DNA of 64,000 bases from Gammaproteobacteria bacterium (GTDB taxonomy: Bacteria > Pseudomonadota > Gammaproteobacteria > Xanthomonadales > SZUA-36): positions 1 through 64,000 of the forward strand of contig JAJRRA010000070.1 of the NCBI GenBank assembly GCA_024279945.1. The letters run 5' to 3'. The position numbers and the translations under genes are program-made. Below, piece by piece: positions 49,981 to 59,812 of the stretch. A model generated the notes under the pieces. That model searched no databases and was not told the DNA's origin. It saw only the letters and a program-made list of their open reading frames with translations. Within the stretch, counting starts at the first letter, position 1. Each line of letters begins with the position of its first letter.

Positions 49981-51009
49981 TTAGTTAATGCCGGAAGCGG
50001 AATCGAGGTGGATTGAAAGATCCAGATCCTCTGCCTGGTGACAAGCCACCCAGTCACCCTGTTCCATACGTCGCAGCGCAGGCACATCCGTCTGACAACG
50101 ACTGACCTTGTAGGGGCAACGCGTGTTGAAAATACAGCCTTTCGGCGGATCATAGGGTGACGGCATGTCTCCGGCCAGCCAACTGTCCTGCCGTGCCCGG
50201 GCAGCCAGTTTCGGATCTGGAATTGGTACCGACTTTATCAGCGCATGGGTATAAGGATGCAGCGGACGCCGGTAGAGTGCTTCCCGCTGCGACAGTTCCA
50301 TGGCGCTGCCCATGTACATCACCATAATGCGATTACTGATGTGCTTCACCAGCGACAGGTCGTGAGCGATAAAAATCAGAGCCAGGCCGAGTTTTTGCTG
50401 CAGGTCCTTGAGAAGATTGATGATCTGGGCCTGGATCGAAACATCCAGGGCACTGACCGGCTCATCACAAATCACCAGCCTGGGGTTGAGCACCAGTGAT
50501 CGCGCGATGCCGATTCTCTGGCATTGCCCGCCAGAGAATTCATGCGGGTAGCGATTGATCTGGTTCGGCAGCAAGCCAACCACCTTCATCATACCCCGGG
50601 TGCGTTCCTCCACCTGAAGCGGAGCCATATGGGGGTAAAAAGTCCACAATGGCTCAGAGATGATATCCCCGGCAGTCATGCGTGGGTTCAATGAGGCCAC
50701 CGGATCCTGGAACACAATCTGGATTTCCTTGCGTTTCTGACGCAGTTCTTCCTCGCCCAGCAGAGTCAGATCCTCGCCTTCCCACATGACCCTGCCCCGG
50801 TTTGCCTTAATCAGTCCCAGGATGGCCCTGGCCAGAGTTGACTTTCCGGAACCCGTCTCTCCGACAATGCCCAGAGTTTCACCCGCATTGAGATCAAAAC
50901 TGATTCCATTAACCGCTCTCAATACGCGTTCTTTGCGCTGCAGAATGCCGCCGGTGAAGCTGGTGAAGTTAACCACCAGATCCTGGACTCGCAATACGGG
51001 CGCAGTCAT
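49981..51009 (-). CDS. oppF: peptide ABC transporter ATPase OppF
   Basis: This is one of two ATPases of an Opp-type peptide importer, 342 residues. It has Walker A GETGSGKST, signature FSGGQCQRIGIA (the usual FSGGQRQR has Cys here), Walker B LVICDEPVSALD, and the C-terminal oligopeptide-transporter domain with the CxxxxxC...C cluster (GCIFNTRCPYKVSRCQ) that in relatives binds an iron-sulphur cluster. ATG 51009 (MTAPVLRV) overlaps the oppD stop by 4 nt. It is the last gene of the operon. Confidence 0.93.
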   Translation of the reverse strand: MTAPVLRVQDLVVNFTSFTGGILQRKERVLRAVNGISFDLNAGETLGIVGETGSGKSTLARAILGLIKANRGRVMWEGEDLTLLGEEELRQKRKEIQIVFQDPVASLNPRMTAGDIISEPLWTFYPHMAPLQVEERTRGMMKVVGLLPNQINRYPHEFSGGQCQRIGIARSLVLNPRLVICDEPVSALDVSIQAQIINLLKDLQQKLGLALIFIAHDLSLVKHISNRIMVMYMGSAMELSQREALYRRPLHPYTHALIKSVPIPDPKLAARARQDSWLAGDMPSPYDPPKGCIFNTRCPYKVSRCQTDVPALRRMEQGDWVACHQAEDLDLSIHLDSASGIN

Positions 51010-52055
51010 TCGACTGTCTCGGTAGATTCTTTTTCGCAATCACCTGAGCCAACAAGCTCAGCGCTGTCGCCTGTTTCAGTGCTTGCTATTTCACCATCCG
51101 TCATTTCTATGAAACAACGACTCTGACGCCCGTCTTGCGCCACTTGAAGGGGTGGATCATCCTTGCACACATCCATCACCTTGCTGCACCGTTCGCGGAA
51201 ATGGCACCCACCACCCAGGTTCATCAGATTAGGTGGATTGCCGGGAATGGAGTGAAGTTCATCGTCAGACAAGCGGTCCATACGTGGCAAGGAAGCAAGC
51301 AAGCCCTGTGTGTAAGGGTGTTGAGGACGATAAAAAATATCCTCAATGCTACCGGTCTCAACCAACTGGCCGGCGTACATCACCAGTACGCGATCACAGA
51401 TCTCGGCAACCACCGCCAGATCGTGGGTAATTAAAATCATTGCCATATTGGATTTTCGGCGCAATTCCCCAACCAACTGGGTGATCTGGGCCTGCACGGT
51501 AACGTCCAGTGCTGTCGTGGGCTCATCGGCAATCAGCAAACCGGGCTCACACAGCAAACCCATGGCAATCATCACCCGCTGGCGCATGCCCCCTGAGAAC
51601 TCGTGGGGGTATTGCTTGACCCGCTCTTCGGGTGCGGGAATTCTCACCGCACGCAACATCTCCACGGCGTGTGCCCGCGCTTCTTCACGACGCAAACCCT
51701 GATGGTGGGTGATCACCTCGGCCATCTGTTTTTCGATGGTTAAAAACGGATTGAGCGATGTCATCGGATCCTGGAAGATCATGGCGATCTCGCAGCCCCG
51801 GATCTTGTTCAGTTCCTGGCGGGACATCTGCATCAAATCCTGTCCCTTGAATTTCGCTTTACCGCAGGCGGAACCGTTCTCTGCCAGCAAACCCATGATC
51901 GCCATGACCGCCTGGCTTTTCCCGGCGCCCGACTCCCCGACAATAGCAAGACTTTCACCACGCCTGACGCTGAAATCGAGCCCATTAACAGCCTGCACTT
52001 CTCCCTCTGGAGTGTCAAATTTGACCTGCAGGTCACTTACTTCGAGCAGGGACAT
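51006..52055 (-). CDS. oppD: peptide ABC transporter ATPase OppD
   Basis: The 349-residue ATPase pairs with OppF. It contains Walker A GESGAGKSQ, signature FSGGMRQRVMIA, Walker B LLIADEPTTALD, and the cysteine cluster in GGGCHFRERCSKVMDVC. An acidic C-terminal tail (about 320-349) is longer than usual. The start codon overlaps the oppC stop by 1 nt. Confidence 0.93.
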   Translation of the reverse strand: MSLLEVSDLQVKFDTPEGEVQAVNGLDFSVRRGESLAIVGESGAGKSQAVMAIMGLLAENGSACGKAKFKGQDLMQMSRQELNKIRGCEIAMIFQDPMTSLNPFLTIEKQMAEVITHHQGLRREEARAHAVEMLRAVRIPAPEERVKQYPHEFSGGMRQRVMIAMGLLCEPGLLIADEPTTALDVTVQAQITQLVGELRRKSNMAMILITHDLAVVAEICDRVLVMYAGQLVETGSIEDIFYRPQHPYTQGLLASLPRMDRLSDDELHSIPGNPPNLMNLGGGCHFRERCSKVMDVCKDDPPLQVAQDGRQSRCFIEMTDGEIASTETGDSAELVGSGDCEKESTETVE

Positions 52056-52972
52056 CAGAGCCGGTCCTTGGGATCAAGCGCATCGCGCATCCCATCGCCG
52101 ATGTAATTGAAACAATACAGTGTGACGGTGAGGAAGGCTGCCGGGAAAATCAGGGTCCATGGCGCCGATTCCATGTCCTGCGCACCATCATTTACCAGCG
52201 CACCCCAGGAACTCATGGGCTCCTGAACGCCCAGGCCCAGAAAGCTCAGAAAGGATTCAACCAGGATAACCTGGGGGATGGTCAGGGTGACATAGACCAT
52301 GACCACGCCCAGCAGGTTGGGAATGATGTGGCGACGAATAATCGCATTGTGATCGACACCGCAAGCCCGTGCAGCTTCCACAAACTCGGTGTTCTTCAGA
52401 CCCAGGGTTTGCCCGCGTACGATGCGCGCCATGTCCAGCCAGTTTACCGCGCCAATCGCAACGAATATCAACACAATGTGACGCCCAAACACCACCATCA
52501 GGAGAATCACGAAAAACATGAAGGGCAAAGCGTAAATAATGTCCACCATGCGCATCATGATGCGATCGGTAAAGCCGCCGTAGTAACCGGCGATGGCACC
52601 ATAAGTGACGCCAATAGCCAGGCTGACCAGGGTTGCCACCAGGCCGACCAGCAGCGAGATACGCCCACCTTCCAGCGTCCGGACCAGAATATCGCGACCG
52701 ACTGAATCCGTTCCAAACCAGTGCCCGGTCTCCAGGCTGGGTGGCGAGGATGTGTTATCCCAATCGGTAAAGTCGCCCTCCCAGGGTGACAACAGCGGCC
52801 CCACGAGAACCAACAGGATCATGACCGCCATAATCACTCCGCTGATGACGGCTGCCCGGTTCTTCAGCAGGCGATGCCAGGCGTCCACCCACAGCGAGCG
52901 GCCGCGGACATCTTCCTCGGCCATCGCTGCCGCAAACGGGTCTTCAGCCGGTATGTCCGCGCTGCTGTTCAT
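52055..52972 (-). CDS. oppC: peptide ABC transporter permease OppC
   Basis: The 305-residue permease has the BPD_transp_1 fold with about six helices. An acidic cytoplasmic N-terminus is followed by a helix near 40-60. The EAA loop reads EAARACGVDHNAIIRRHIIPN. Motif GTDSVGRDILVRTLEGGRISL and the ending GDGMRDALDPK are typical of OppC/DppC. It overlaps oppB by 4 nt. Confidence 0.93.
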   Translation of the reverse strand: MNSSADIPAEDPFAAAMAEEDVRGRSLWVDAWHRLLKNRAAVISGVIMAVMILLVLVGPLLSPWEGDFTDWDNTSSPPSLETGHWFGTDSVGRDILVRTLEGGRISLLVGLVATLVSLAIGVTYGAIAGYYGGFTDRIMMRMVDIIYALPFMFFVILLMVVFGRHIVLIFVAIGAVNWLDMARIVRGQTLGLKNTEFVEAARACGVDHNAIIRRHIIPNLLGVVMVYVTLTIPQVILVESFLSFLGLGVQEPMSSWGALVNDGAQDMESAPWTLIFPAAFLTVTLYCFNYIGDGMRDALDPKDRL

Positions 52973-53913
52973 TGCACCTCGTTATAGCGAATTCTGGGAT
53001 TCATCCACGCATACAGGAGGTCAACGATGAAATTGAGCAGGATGATAATAACGCCATAGAAAATCACCACGCCCATAACCAGCGTGTAATCACGATTCAG
53101 CGCACCTTGCACAAAGTAACTGCCCAGGCCGGGGATGCTGTAGATGCGCTCAATAACAACAGAACCCGTAATCAGGCCTGCCGTGGCAGGACCCATGAAT
53201 GAAATCACTGGCAGCAGTGCCGGTTTAAGCGCGTGCCTGAGAATAACCAGTAGTTCCGGCAAGCCCTTGGCCCGGGCGGTGCGAATATAGTTGCTGTGCA
53301 ACACTTCGATCATGCTGCCACGGGTCAGTCGCGCGATATAAGCAGTGGTTGGAAGAGCCAGTGTAAGTACCGGCAGAACCATGCGCTGCACTGACCAGTC
53401 CCAGCCACCGGCCGGCAACCATCCGGCATAGACAGCCACCAGTAGTATCAGCAGGGGTGCCACCACAAAATTCGGGATGGAGATGCCCAGCATGGCGACA
53501 CCCATGAGGGAATAGTCCGTACCGGTATTTTGCTTCATGGCAGCCACAATGCCGATCAGGGTGCCCAGCAAAAATGCCAGCAGCACCGCCAGACCACCTA
53601 TCGTCATTGAGACCGGAAAACCACGGGCGATCAATTCATTGACGGTCCAGTCCTTGTACTGGAATGATGGTCCAAAATCCAGCGTGATGATCTGCCCAAG
53701 GTAGCGAAAATACTGCATCAGCAGCGGCTCATCCAGATGGTATTTGACATCCAGGTTGGCTTTGATTTCCGGCGGCAGGATTTTCTCACTATCGAATGGC
53801 CCGCCCGGCGCCAGCCGAATCAGGAAAAATGCGATTGTAATCAACACCAACAGAGTCGGAATCAAGCCCAGCAAGCGGCTGGCCGAGTGTTGCAATATTC
53901 CCTCCTGCCTCAC
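52969..53913 (-). CDS. oppB: peptide ABC transporter permease OppB
   Basis: The 314-residue permease has six helices, an N-terminal domain with FFLIRLAPGGPFDSEK, and the EAA loop YIRTARAKGLPELLVILRHA. The C-terminus is typical (LLYAWMNPRIRY). With OppC it forms the membrane channel. It overlaps the upstream binding-protein gene by 4 nt. Confidence 0.93.
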   Translation of the reverse strand: MRQEGILQHSASRLLGLIPTLLVLITIAFFLIRLAPGGPFDSEKILPPEIKANLDVKYHLDEPLLMQYFRYLGQIITLDFGPSFQYKDWTVNELIARGFPVSMTIGGLAVLLAFLLGTLIGIVAAMKQNTGTDYSLMGVAMLGISIPNFVVAPLLILLVAVYAGWLPAGGWDWSVQRMVLPVLTLALPTTAYIARLTRGSMIEVLHSNYIRTARAKGLPELLVILRHALKPALLPVISFMGPATAGLITGSVVIERIYSIPGLGSYFVQGALNRDYTLVMGVVIFYGVIIILLNFIVDLLYAWMNPRIRYNEVQ

Positions 53914-55661
53914 TGATCTTCCTCTCGAACGATGGTTTCGCTCACTTCAGTTTTTCTCGTTGCCCTGGATTTTAGCTTGTACATGTAGCGTGTGAGGTGA
54001 TGATCCATAACGTTGTTTTGCCAGCCTTTGAGGTGCTGGTCAACCAGGCGCTTGGTAACGTAGGAATAAATCGGGATGATGGCGAAGTCTGTCAGCAGAA
54101 TTCTTTCGGCCTCGAACATCAGGCGAGACCGGCGGGCCCTTATCCGTTCGGTGCCCACTTCAAGCAGCATGGCGTCAAAAACCTCGTTGCTGTATCCATA
54201 GTCGTTACGCCTGTCTCCGGTCCTGAACAACTCGAGAAAACTGTATGGGTCATTGTAGTCGCTGATCCATCCGGCCCGGAAAACCTGGGTGATGATTTTT
54301 TGTTGCCGGTTCTGCAGAAAAACTCTTAATTCTTCATTCACCAGGGTGGTGTGAACTCCGAGAACCTGTTTCCACATGGATGCCACAGCCAGCGCAATTT
54401 TCTTGTGATTTTCACTGGTGTTGTAGCGGATTTCAATTCGCAGGGGATTTTCATCCGAATAGCCAGCCATTTCATACAGCCGGCGCGCCTCTTCGTTTCT
54501 CTGCTCCTGGGTCCAGTCCGCATACTCGGGCACGAAGGGAATGTAGTCCTCGATCCCGGGCGGCACCAGGGCGAACGAGGGCTGCTCCCCAAAACGAGTG
54601 ACTTTGTCGGTGATGATCTGGCGGTCGATAGCGAAGATCAGAGCCTGCCTCAACTCTGGATTCTGGACAAATGGCTCGACCGTGAGGTTGAAACCAAAAA
54701 AATACGATCCCGTCCAGGGGCTAATGACCAGTTCATCCGGATAATTGCGCTTCAACCAGGCAAATTGGTTATTGGGCACTTCATTGGTCCAGTCCAGCGC
54801 TCCCGAACGAAACTGGGTGACTTCAACGGACACATCCTCAATCGGCAGAAAAACCACGCGATTGACGATTGTGTCTTCCGCTTCCCGGTAAAGTGGATTT
54901 TTTTCCAGTTTGATGGAAACCCTGTGTTTCCAGTCCTTCAGCACGTAGGCGCCATTGGAAACCAGCTTGCCCGGGCGGGAAAATTCACCACCAAATTCTT
55001 CCAGGTTCCGGCGATTGACCGGATAGGCCACGGGGTGAGTCAATAAGCCCAGGAAATACGGCGTTGGTCCGGTCAGCGTAATCTGCAGCGTGTATTCATC
55101 CAGCAAGGTGATACCCAGTTCTTCAACCGGAAGTTCATCGGCCAATACCTCCCGGGCATTCTGGATGGGCAGCAGCATGGTGGCTGAAGGCGATGCCGTT
55201 GCAGGGCTGGCCGCGCGGCGCAGGCTGAAGACGAAATCATCCGCGGTTACCGGATCACCATTGGACCACAGCATGGCCCGGCGCAGGTAAAAAGTGTAAG
55301 TTCTCGCATCCCGGGAAATATTCCAGCGAATCGCTGCCCCCGGGATAATGTCGCCATTCGCCGCTTCGGTCGTCAGGCCTTCGAACAGATCACGCAGGAT
55401 GTTCGCCGAGGGCACTCCTTCCGCCTGGTGGGGATCCAGAGTCTGTGGCTCTTCCCCGTTGCCCCTGATAACGGTTTGGTCTTCTGCCAGTACCGCAGGA
55501 TCGGGACGGCCATTCTCGAGCAACACCAGCTCAACGGGCTGATCCCTGTTCTCAGGCGGCCGCACAAATTCTCCATCCTTATCCCGGCACGCAGCAAGTG
55601 ACACGAAGCTGAGAGCCATTAAGCAATGAGTCAATATTCTGATTGAAAGCGAGACGGTCAA
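53910..55661 (-). CDS. oppA: peptide-binding lipoprotein OppA (SBP_bac_5)
   Basis: The 583-residue substrate-binding protein has a lipoprotein signal (lipobox LAAC, Cys24) and the family-5 fold: GEEPQTLDPHQAEG, LFEGLTT, LRRAMLWSNGDPVTADDFVFS, then FAIDRQIITDKVTRF. It should deliver peptides to OppBC. A charged tail (about 555-583) follows the domain. It overlaps both neighbours by 4 nt, so all six genes of the importer are translationally linked. Confidence 0.92.
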   Translation of the reverse strand: MTVSLSIRILTHCLMALSFVSLAACRDKDGEFVRPPENRDQPVELVLLENGRPDPAVLAEDQTVIRGNGEEPQTLDPHQAEGVPSANILRDLFEGLTTEAANGDIIPGAAIRWNISRDARTYTFYLRRAMLWSNGDPVTADDFVFSLRRAASPATASPSATMLLPIQNAREVLADELPVEELGITLLDEYTLQITLTGPTPYFLGLLTHPVAYPVNRRNLEEFGGEFSRPGKLVSNGAYVLKDWKHRVSIKLEKNPLYREAEDTIVNRVVFLPIEDVSVEVTQFRSGALDWTNEVPNNQFAWLKRNYPDELVISPWTGSYFFGFNLTVEPFVQNPELRQALIFAIDRQIITDKVTRFGEQPSFALVPPGIEDYIPFVPEYADWTQEQRNEEARRLYEMAGYSDENPLRIEIRYNTSENHKKIALAVASMWKQVLGVHTTLVNEELRVFLQNRQQKIITQVFRAGWISDYNDPYSFLELFRTGDRRNDYGYSNEVFDAMLLEVGTERIRARRSRLMFEAERILLTDFAIIPIYSYVTKRLVDQHLKGWQNNVMDHHLTRYMYKLKSRATRKTEVSETIVREEDQ

Positions 55662-57232
55662 GGGCTCTCCGCAGTTGATCCCAAGTAGCGTGAAAGGTGA
55701 ATATCACGAACATTATCCGCGAAACCGGTAATGCGTGTACTAACCAGGTGACGCGAGACATAATAGTAAAGCGGGATGACCGGCATGTCCTGCATTAAAA
55801 CAGACTCTGCTTTGTGCAAACGTTCCATTCGCACTACACCACTGTCCCGATCAGCGGATGCCAGGATCTGATCAAACTCTGAATCAGCATAAAAAGTGGT
55901 ATTCAAAGCGCTGCCACTGGTAAATAAATCCAGAAAACTGGACGGATCACCATAATCTGCAATCCATCCGCCACGGAAAATTTCGGTTACTACTCCCATT
56001 TTGCGATTGTTTACAAAGACTTTCCACTCTTCGTTCACTAACTCAGTCGCAACACCCAACACCTGCTTCCACATGGCTGAAACTGCGACCGCCATGCGGC
56101 GATGAAGCTGGGACGTGTTGTAACGTAACTCAATAACGAGGGGCTTATGCTTGCCAAAGCCTGCCTGGAAACCCACCTCCCTGAATAAACGAACGGCTTC
56201 GGCTTCCCTCCGTTCCTGGCTCCAGCCACGCTCCACCATTTGCGCGGGCCGGTAGCCACTGATTCCCGGGGGCACGATACTCCAGGCGGGCATCTCTCCG
56301 GCTCCCAGCACAACCCGCACCAGAATCTCACGGTCAATTGCCAGCGCAAGTGCTCTCCGCAAGCTAGCTGAATGCCCCAGAATCGGACGCCTGAAATTTA
56401 TCCCCAGCCAGAAGCTACCCAGGTAGGGATAGGTTCGCAGTTGTGCAGCCAGGTTCTTTTCCAGCCAGTCATAGCGGCCTGATGGGATGGTCTCGGTGAT
56501 ATCCAGTTCATGGGCGCGGAAACGCAGAAGTTCAGCGGCAGGTTCTTCGATGGGAAAGTACTTAACGCTGTCGATCAGGATCGAATTGGCCGCATAGTAC
56601 TCAGGGTTTTTTTTCAGGCTGATCAATGCCCGGGGCACCCACTTTTCCAGCATAAAAGGACCATTTACCGGCGCATGTCTCGGGTCATCCATTGAAGAGG
56701 GGTGCAGTGGATAGCTTACCGGGTGAGCCAGAAGTTCGAGAAACCAGGGCGCCGGTTTTGTCAGCGTGATTTCCACAACGCCTGGTTCAGGCGCCTCGAT
56801 ACCCAACGCATCGGCAGACATTTTTCCGGACATAACAGCCGTTGCGTTCACAACAGGCTGCAATAGCCCAACGGTGGAAGATGCCGTTTGCGGTGAAAAT
56901 GCCCGATGCCAGGCACGAATAAAATCTGCTGCCGTCACCGGATCTCCATTCGACCACCTTGCATCAGGCCTCAGGGTGAAGCGATATCGTTTTCCGCCGT
57001 CGAGCACCTGCCACGATTCTGCCTGGCCGGGCACCAGTTCACCCTTTGCATCAAAACTGAGTAGACCCTCGCGCAGATCCCTTAGAAGATTGATCGCAGA
57101 TAATCCCTGCGCCTGATGGATATCCAGTGAATCAGGCTCCGGACCAAGGCCCCGGTTTACCGACATCGGCCAGACGGTCTGCGCCAGCATCAACATTGTG
57201 ACTGCGACTATCACAAGCCTGACGGTATTCAT
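55658..57232 (-). CDS. second peptide-binding protein (SBP_bac_5)
   Basis: The 524-residue paralogue of the adjacent OppA has a Sec signal without a lipobox, so the protein is probably free in the periplasm. Matching blocks are GPEPDSLDIHQAQG, LRDLREGLLSF, DARWSNGDPVTAADFIRAW and ALAIDREILVRVV. The two proteins are clearly related along their length but diverged. ATG 57232 (MNTVRL) is preferred to ATG 57250. It is the first gene of the operon, which therefore encodes two binding proteins for one transporter. Confidence 0.9.
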   Translation of the reverse strand: MNTVRLVIVAVTMLMLAQTVWPMSVNRGLGPEPDSLDIHQAQGLSAINLLRDLREGLLSFDAKGELVPGQAESWQVLDGGKRYRFTLRPDARWSNGDPVTAADFIRAWHRAFSPQTASSTVGLLQPVVNATAVMSGKMSADALGIEAPEPGVVEITLTKPAPWFLELLAHPVSYPLHPSSMDDPRHAPVNGPFMLEKWVPRALISLKKNPEYYAANSILIDSVKYFPIEEPAAELLRFRAHELDITETIPSGRYDWLEKNLAAQLRTYPYLGSFWLGINFRRPILGHSASLRRALALAIDREILVRVVLGAGEMPAWSIVPPGISGYRPAQMVERGWSQERREAEAVRLFREVGFQAGFGKHKPLVIELRYNTSQLHRRMAVAVSAMWKQVLGVATELVNEEWKVFVNNRKMGVVTEIFRGGWIADYGDPSSFLDLFTSGSALNTTFYADSEFDQILASADRDSGVVRMERLHKAESVLMQDMPVIPLYYYVSRHLVSTRITGFADNVRDIHLSRYLGSTAESP

Positions 57233-57292
57233 TCTGGGTGGGGGTTCCATAGTTTCTGTTCCAGCGTGTATGCTAGTGCAAAATGAGAATCA

Positions 57293-58669
57293 GTGGAGAA
57301 TAAATTGGCATCATCTGACAAATTGGTGACTGTCGAATCGGCAGAGGATCTTGCCGCATACCTGGCAAGTGGCTGCAAACCCCAGGACCAGTGGAAGCTG
57401 GGTACCGAGCATGAGAAATTCGGTTACACTCTGGATGACCTGAGGCCACTGCCCTATTCAGGCAAACGTAGTATACACGCCATTCTCACTGGTCTGGCCG
57501 AGCAGTTCGGCTGGCAACCCGTGCAGGAAAATGGCCTGCTAATCGCTCTCCTTAACTAGGCTGGCGCATCCATCACGCTGGAACCCGGAGGGCAACTCGA
57601 ACTCTCCGGCGCCATACTCGACAACATTCATGAAACCTGTACGGAGGTGAATACCCATCTGCGGCAGGTCCGGGCTATTTCCGAGCCTCTTGGGGTCGCG
57701 TTTGTCGGTATGGGTTTCCATCCCAAGTGGCGGCGGGAAGACATGGAATGGATGCCAAAAGCACGCTACCGCATTATGCGGGACTATATGTCCAAAGTCG
57801 GCACCCTCGGACAGGACATGATGAGCCGCACCTGTACCGTTCAGGTCAATATGGATTTCAGTTCGGAGGCCGATATGGTGCAAAAATTCCGGACATCTCT
57901 CGCCTTGCAGCCCATCGCCACCGCCCTGTTTGCGAACTCGCCGTTTACCAACGGCCGCCCCAATGGTTTTTTAAGTTATCGATCTCATGTCTGGGAAGAC
58001 ACTGACCCCGACCGCACCGGTATGCTGCCGTTCGTCTTCGATGGTGACATGGGTTTCGAAAAGTACACCGATTACATGTTGGATGTGCCCATGTATTTCG
58101 TTTACCGGGAAGGTGAATATCTCGATACATCTGGCCAGTCCTTCAGGGACTTCCTGAACGGCAGATTGCCTGCATTGCCGGGAGAATTGCCTACGCTCGT
58201 TGACTGGGAAAACCACCTGACCACCGCTTTTCCCGAAGTCCGTCTGAAACGCTACCTGGAAATGCGCGGCGCTGATGGCGGACCATGGGCGCGTCTTTGC
58301 GCCCTGCCCGCGCTGTGGGCTGGCCTGCTTTATCATCAGCCGTCTCTGGACGCAGCCTGGGATATCGCACGGGACTGGAGTATGGAAGAACGGCTGAAGC
58401 TGCGGGCAGATGCTCCCCGGCTCGGCCTTCGGGCAGAAATTCGCAAACGCTCAATTCAGTCAATCGCGCTGGAACTTATCGAGCTGGCTTCCGCTGGCCT
58501 GAGCGCGCGCAAACGGCTGAATTCTGCCGGCGAAAACGAAACCGGTTTCCTGTCTCCCCTACTGAAGGTAGCTGAAGGCGGTATCACGCCGGCGGAGAGA
58601 AAGTTGGCTTTGTACCACGGCGACTGGCAGGGATCAGTTGATCCGCTGTTCACTGAGTGTGCCTATTGA
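57293..58669 (+). pseudogene. gshA: glutamate-cysteine ligase (plant type) with in-frame TAG
   Basis: GshA makes gamma-glutamylcysteine, the first step of glutathione synthesis. The 459-codon frame encodes the GCS2-type enzyme found in plants and many proteobacteria: GTEHEKFGYTLDDLRPLPY (about 39-57), [11 protein letters not shown] (about 98-108), then [28 protein letters not shown] and [14 protein letters not shown]-like C-terminal motifs. TAG at 57557-57559 interrupts it after ALLN and before [11 protein letters not shown]; the frame is otherwise open. The downstream half has a possible internal ATG at 57647, but that would omit the substrate site. The ancestral residue at the stop cannot be fixed because the alignment here varies. 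The gene is divergent from the opp operon; GTG 57293 is the likely start. Confidence 0.88.
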
Positions 58670-58707
58670 ATCAAGCCTGCTGGCAGGCCCGGGCCCGAGA
58701 ATCAGTA

Positions 58708-59133
58708 TCAGTCGCAATCCCCAACCCGCTTGCCGTCCCATTTCATGGTCATCACCATGGACTGGCCCTGCATGTCCACCGTGATCGTTCCACCGCCGGT
58801 CATGGTGTCACCGTAAGAACTAGCTTCCCACTCACCGCGCGAAGCGCCTCCCTTGGAATCGCAGGCCATTGACCATTTCATGGTGTTGCCATCCACTGTT
58901 CTGCTGGTAAAAGTACAGTTCGAGTCCATAGCCTCCTGGTTCATAGTCTCCGGAGAAAGTTCATCTTTATCAATGCACTGGGTGTTTGTACTAACCCTGG
59001 GACTGGGCAGCATGGGCATGGTCATGGTCGAGGTCATTTCCCACAAACCCGGCTCAATCGGGATACCTCCCGCAAAGATCGGGATTGAAACCAGGCTAAA
59101 CAACAGGGCAATGCCTATGGATTTTCCTTTCAT
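58708..59133 (-). CDS. DUF3617 exported protein
   Basis: The 141-residue protein has a Sec signal (about 1-22, SIGIALLFSLVSIPIFA-G). The mature part fits the DUF3617 family: the starting motif PIEPGLWEMTSTMTMPM, CIDKDEL, then CTFTSRTVDGNTMKWSMAC and a C-terminal KWDGKRVGDCD. It is Met-rich (about one in ten residues) with four conserved Cys, likely forming disulphides in the periplasm. Function is unknown. ATG 59133 follows AAGGAA; upstream in-frame codons lack a signal peptide. It converges on gshA, with a small hairpin (58675-58688) in the gap. Confidence 0.82.
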   Translation of the reverse strand: MKGKSIGIALLFSLVSIPIFAGGIPIEPGLWEMTSTMTMPMLPSPRVSTNTQCIDKDELSPETMNQEAMDSNCTFTSRTVDGNTMKWSMACDSKGGASRGEWEASSYGDTMTGGGTITVDMQGQSMVMTMKWDGKRVGDCD

Positions 59134-59218
59134 ATTGCATTCCTTCTTTGGATAGGTGCGCACTCGCGCGGAACAATTTGTGACGAACAGATTTTCACAC
59201 CAGTATACTCTTCCCGGT

Positions 59219-59779
59219 TTATTGGCCGGGCAGCGGTTCTTTGCGCCACTGCCCGGGCTGCAGGCCATGCAGATCCCAGGCGCCGACCGACAGGCGCACC
59301 AGACGCAGGGTAGGAAGCCCAACCGCAGCCGTTATTCTCCTCACCTGACGGTTTCGACCTTCCGTCAAGGTGATCTCAAGCCAGGAAACCGGAATGTTTT
59401 TTCTCTGGCGGATGGGTGGATTCCTCGGCCACAACCAACCCGGCTTCTTCGCCAGCAGCTCAACAGAATATGCGCGGGCCGGGCCGTCTTTCAGTTTCAC
59501 TCCCTGGCGTAAGCGGGCCAGTTGAGACGCTGAAGGCAGGCCTTCCACCTGCACCAAATAGCATTTGCGGGAAGCAAAAACCGGATTCGTGATGCGATCC
59601 TGCAACTTACCATCATCCGTCAGCAACAACAGTCCTTCGCTGTCCCGGTCCAGACGCCCTGCCGGATACACCGCAGGAATGCTGATAAAATCCGCGAGGG
59701 TTGCAGACGATGCTGCTCCGCTTTCACGATTGGAAAACTGGCACAGCACACCCCAGGGTTTGTTGAACGAGATAAGCAC
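59219..59779 (-). CDS. rluE: 23S rRNA pseudouridine synthase (RluE-like)
   Basis: The 186-residue RsuA/RluB/E/F-family enzyme has the catalytic Asp in AGRLDRDSEGLLLLTDDG (about 40-57) and the KPWGVL N-terminal motif, and ends with GRNRQVRRITAAVGLPTLRL. There is no S4 domain, as in RluE. E. coli RluE modifies U2457 of 23S rRNA; the same target is inferred. It is preceded by the algC-like gene with a 33-nt gap on the same strand. Confidence 0.88.
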   Translation of the reverse strand: MLISFNKPWGVLCQFSNRESGAASSATLADFISIPAVYPAGRLDRDSEGLLLLTDDGKLQDRITNPVFASRKCYLVQVEGLPSASQLARLRQGVKLKDGPARAYSVELLAKKPGWLWPRNPPIRQRKNIPVSWLEITLTEGRNRQVRRITAAVGLPTLRLVRLSVGAWDLHGLQPGQWRKEPLPGQ

Positions 59780-59812
59780 GGATTGTTTCCACCCCAGCTT
59801 CGCGCAATATGC

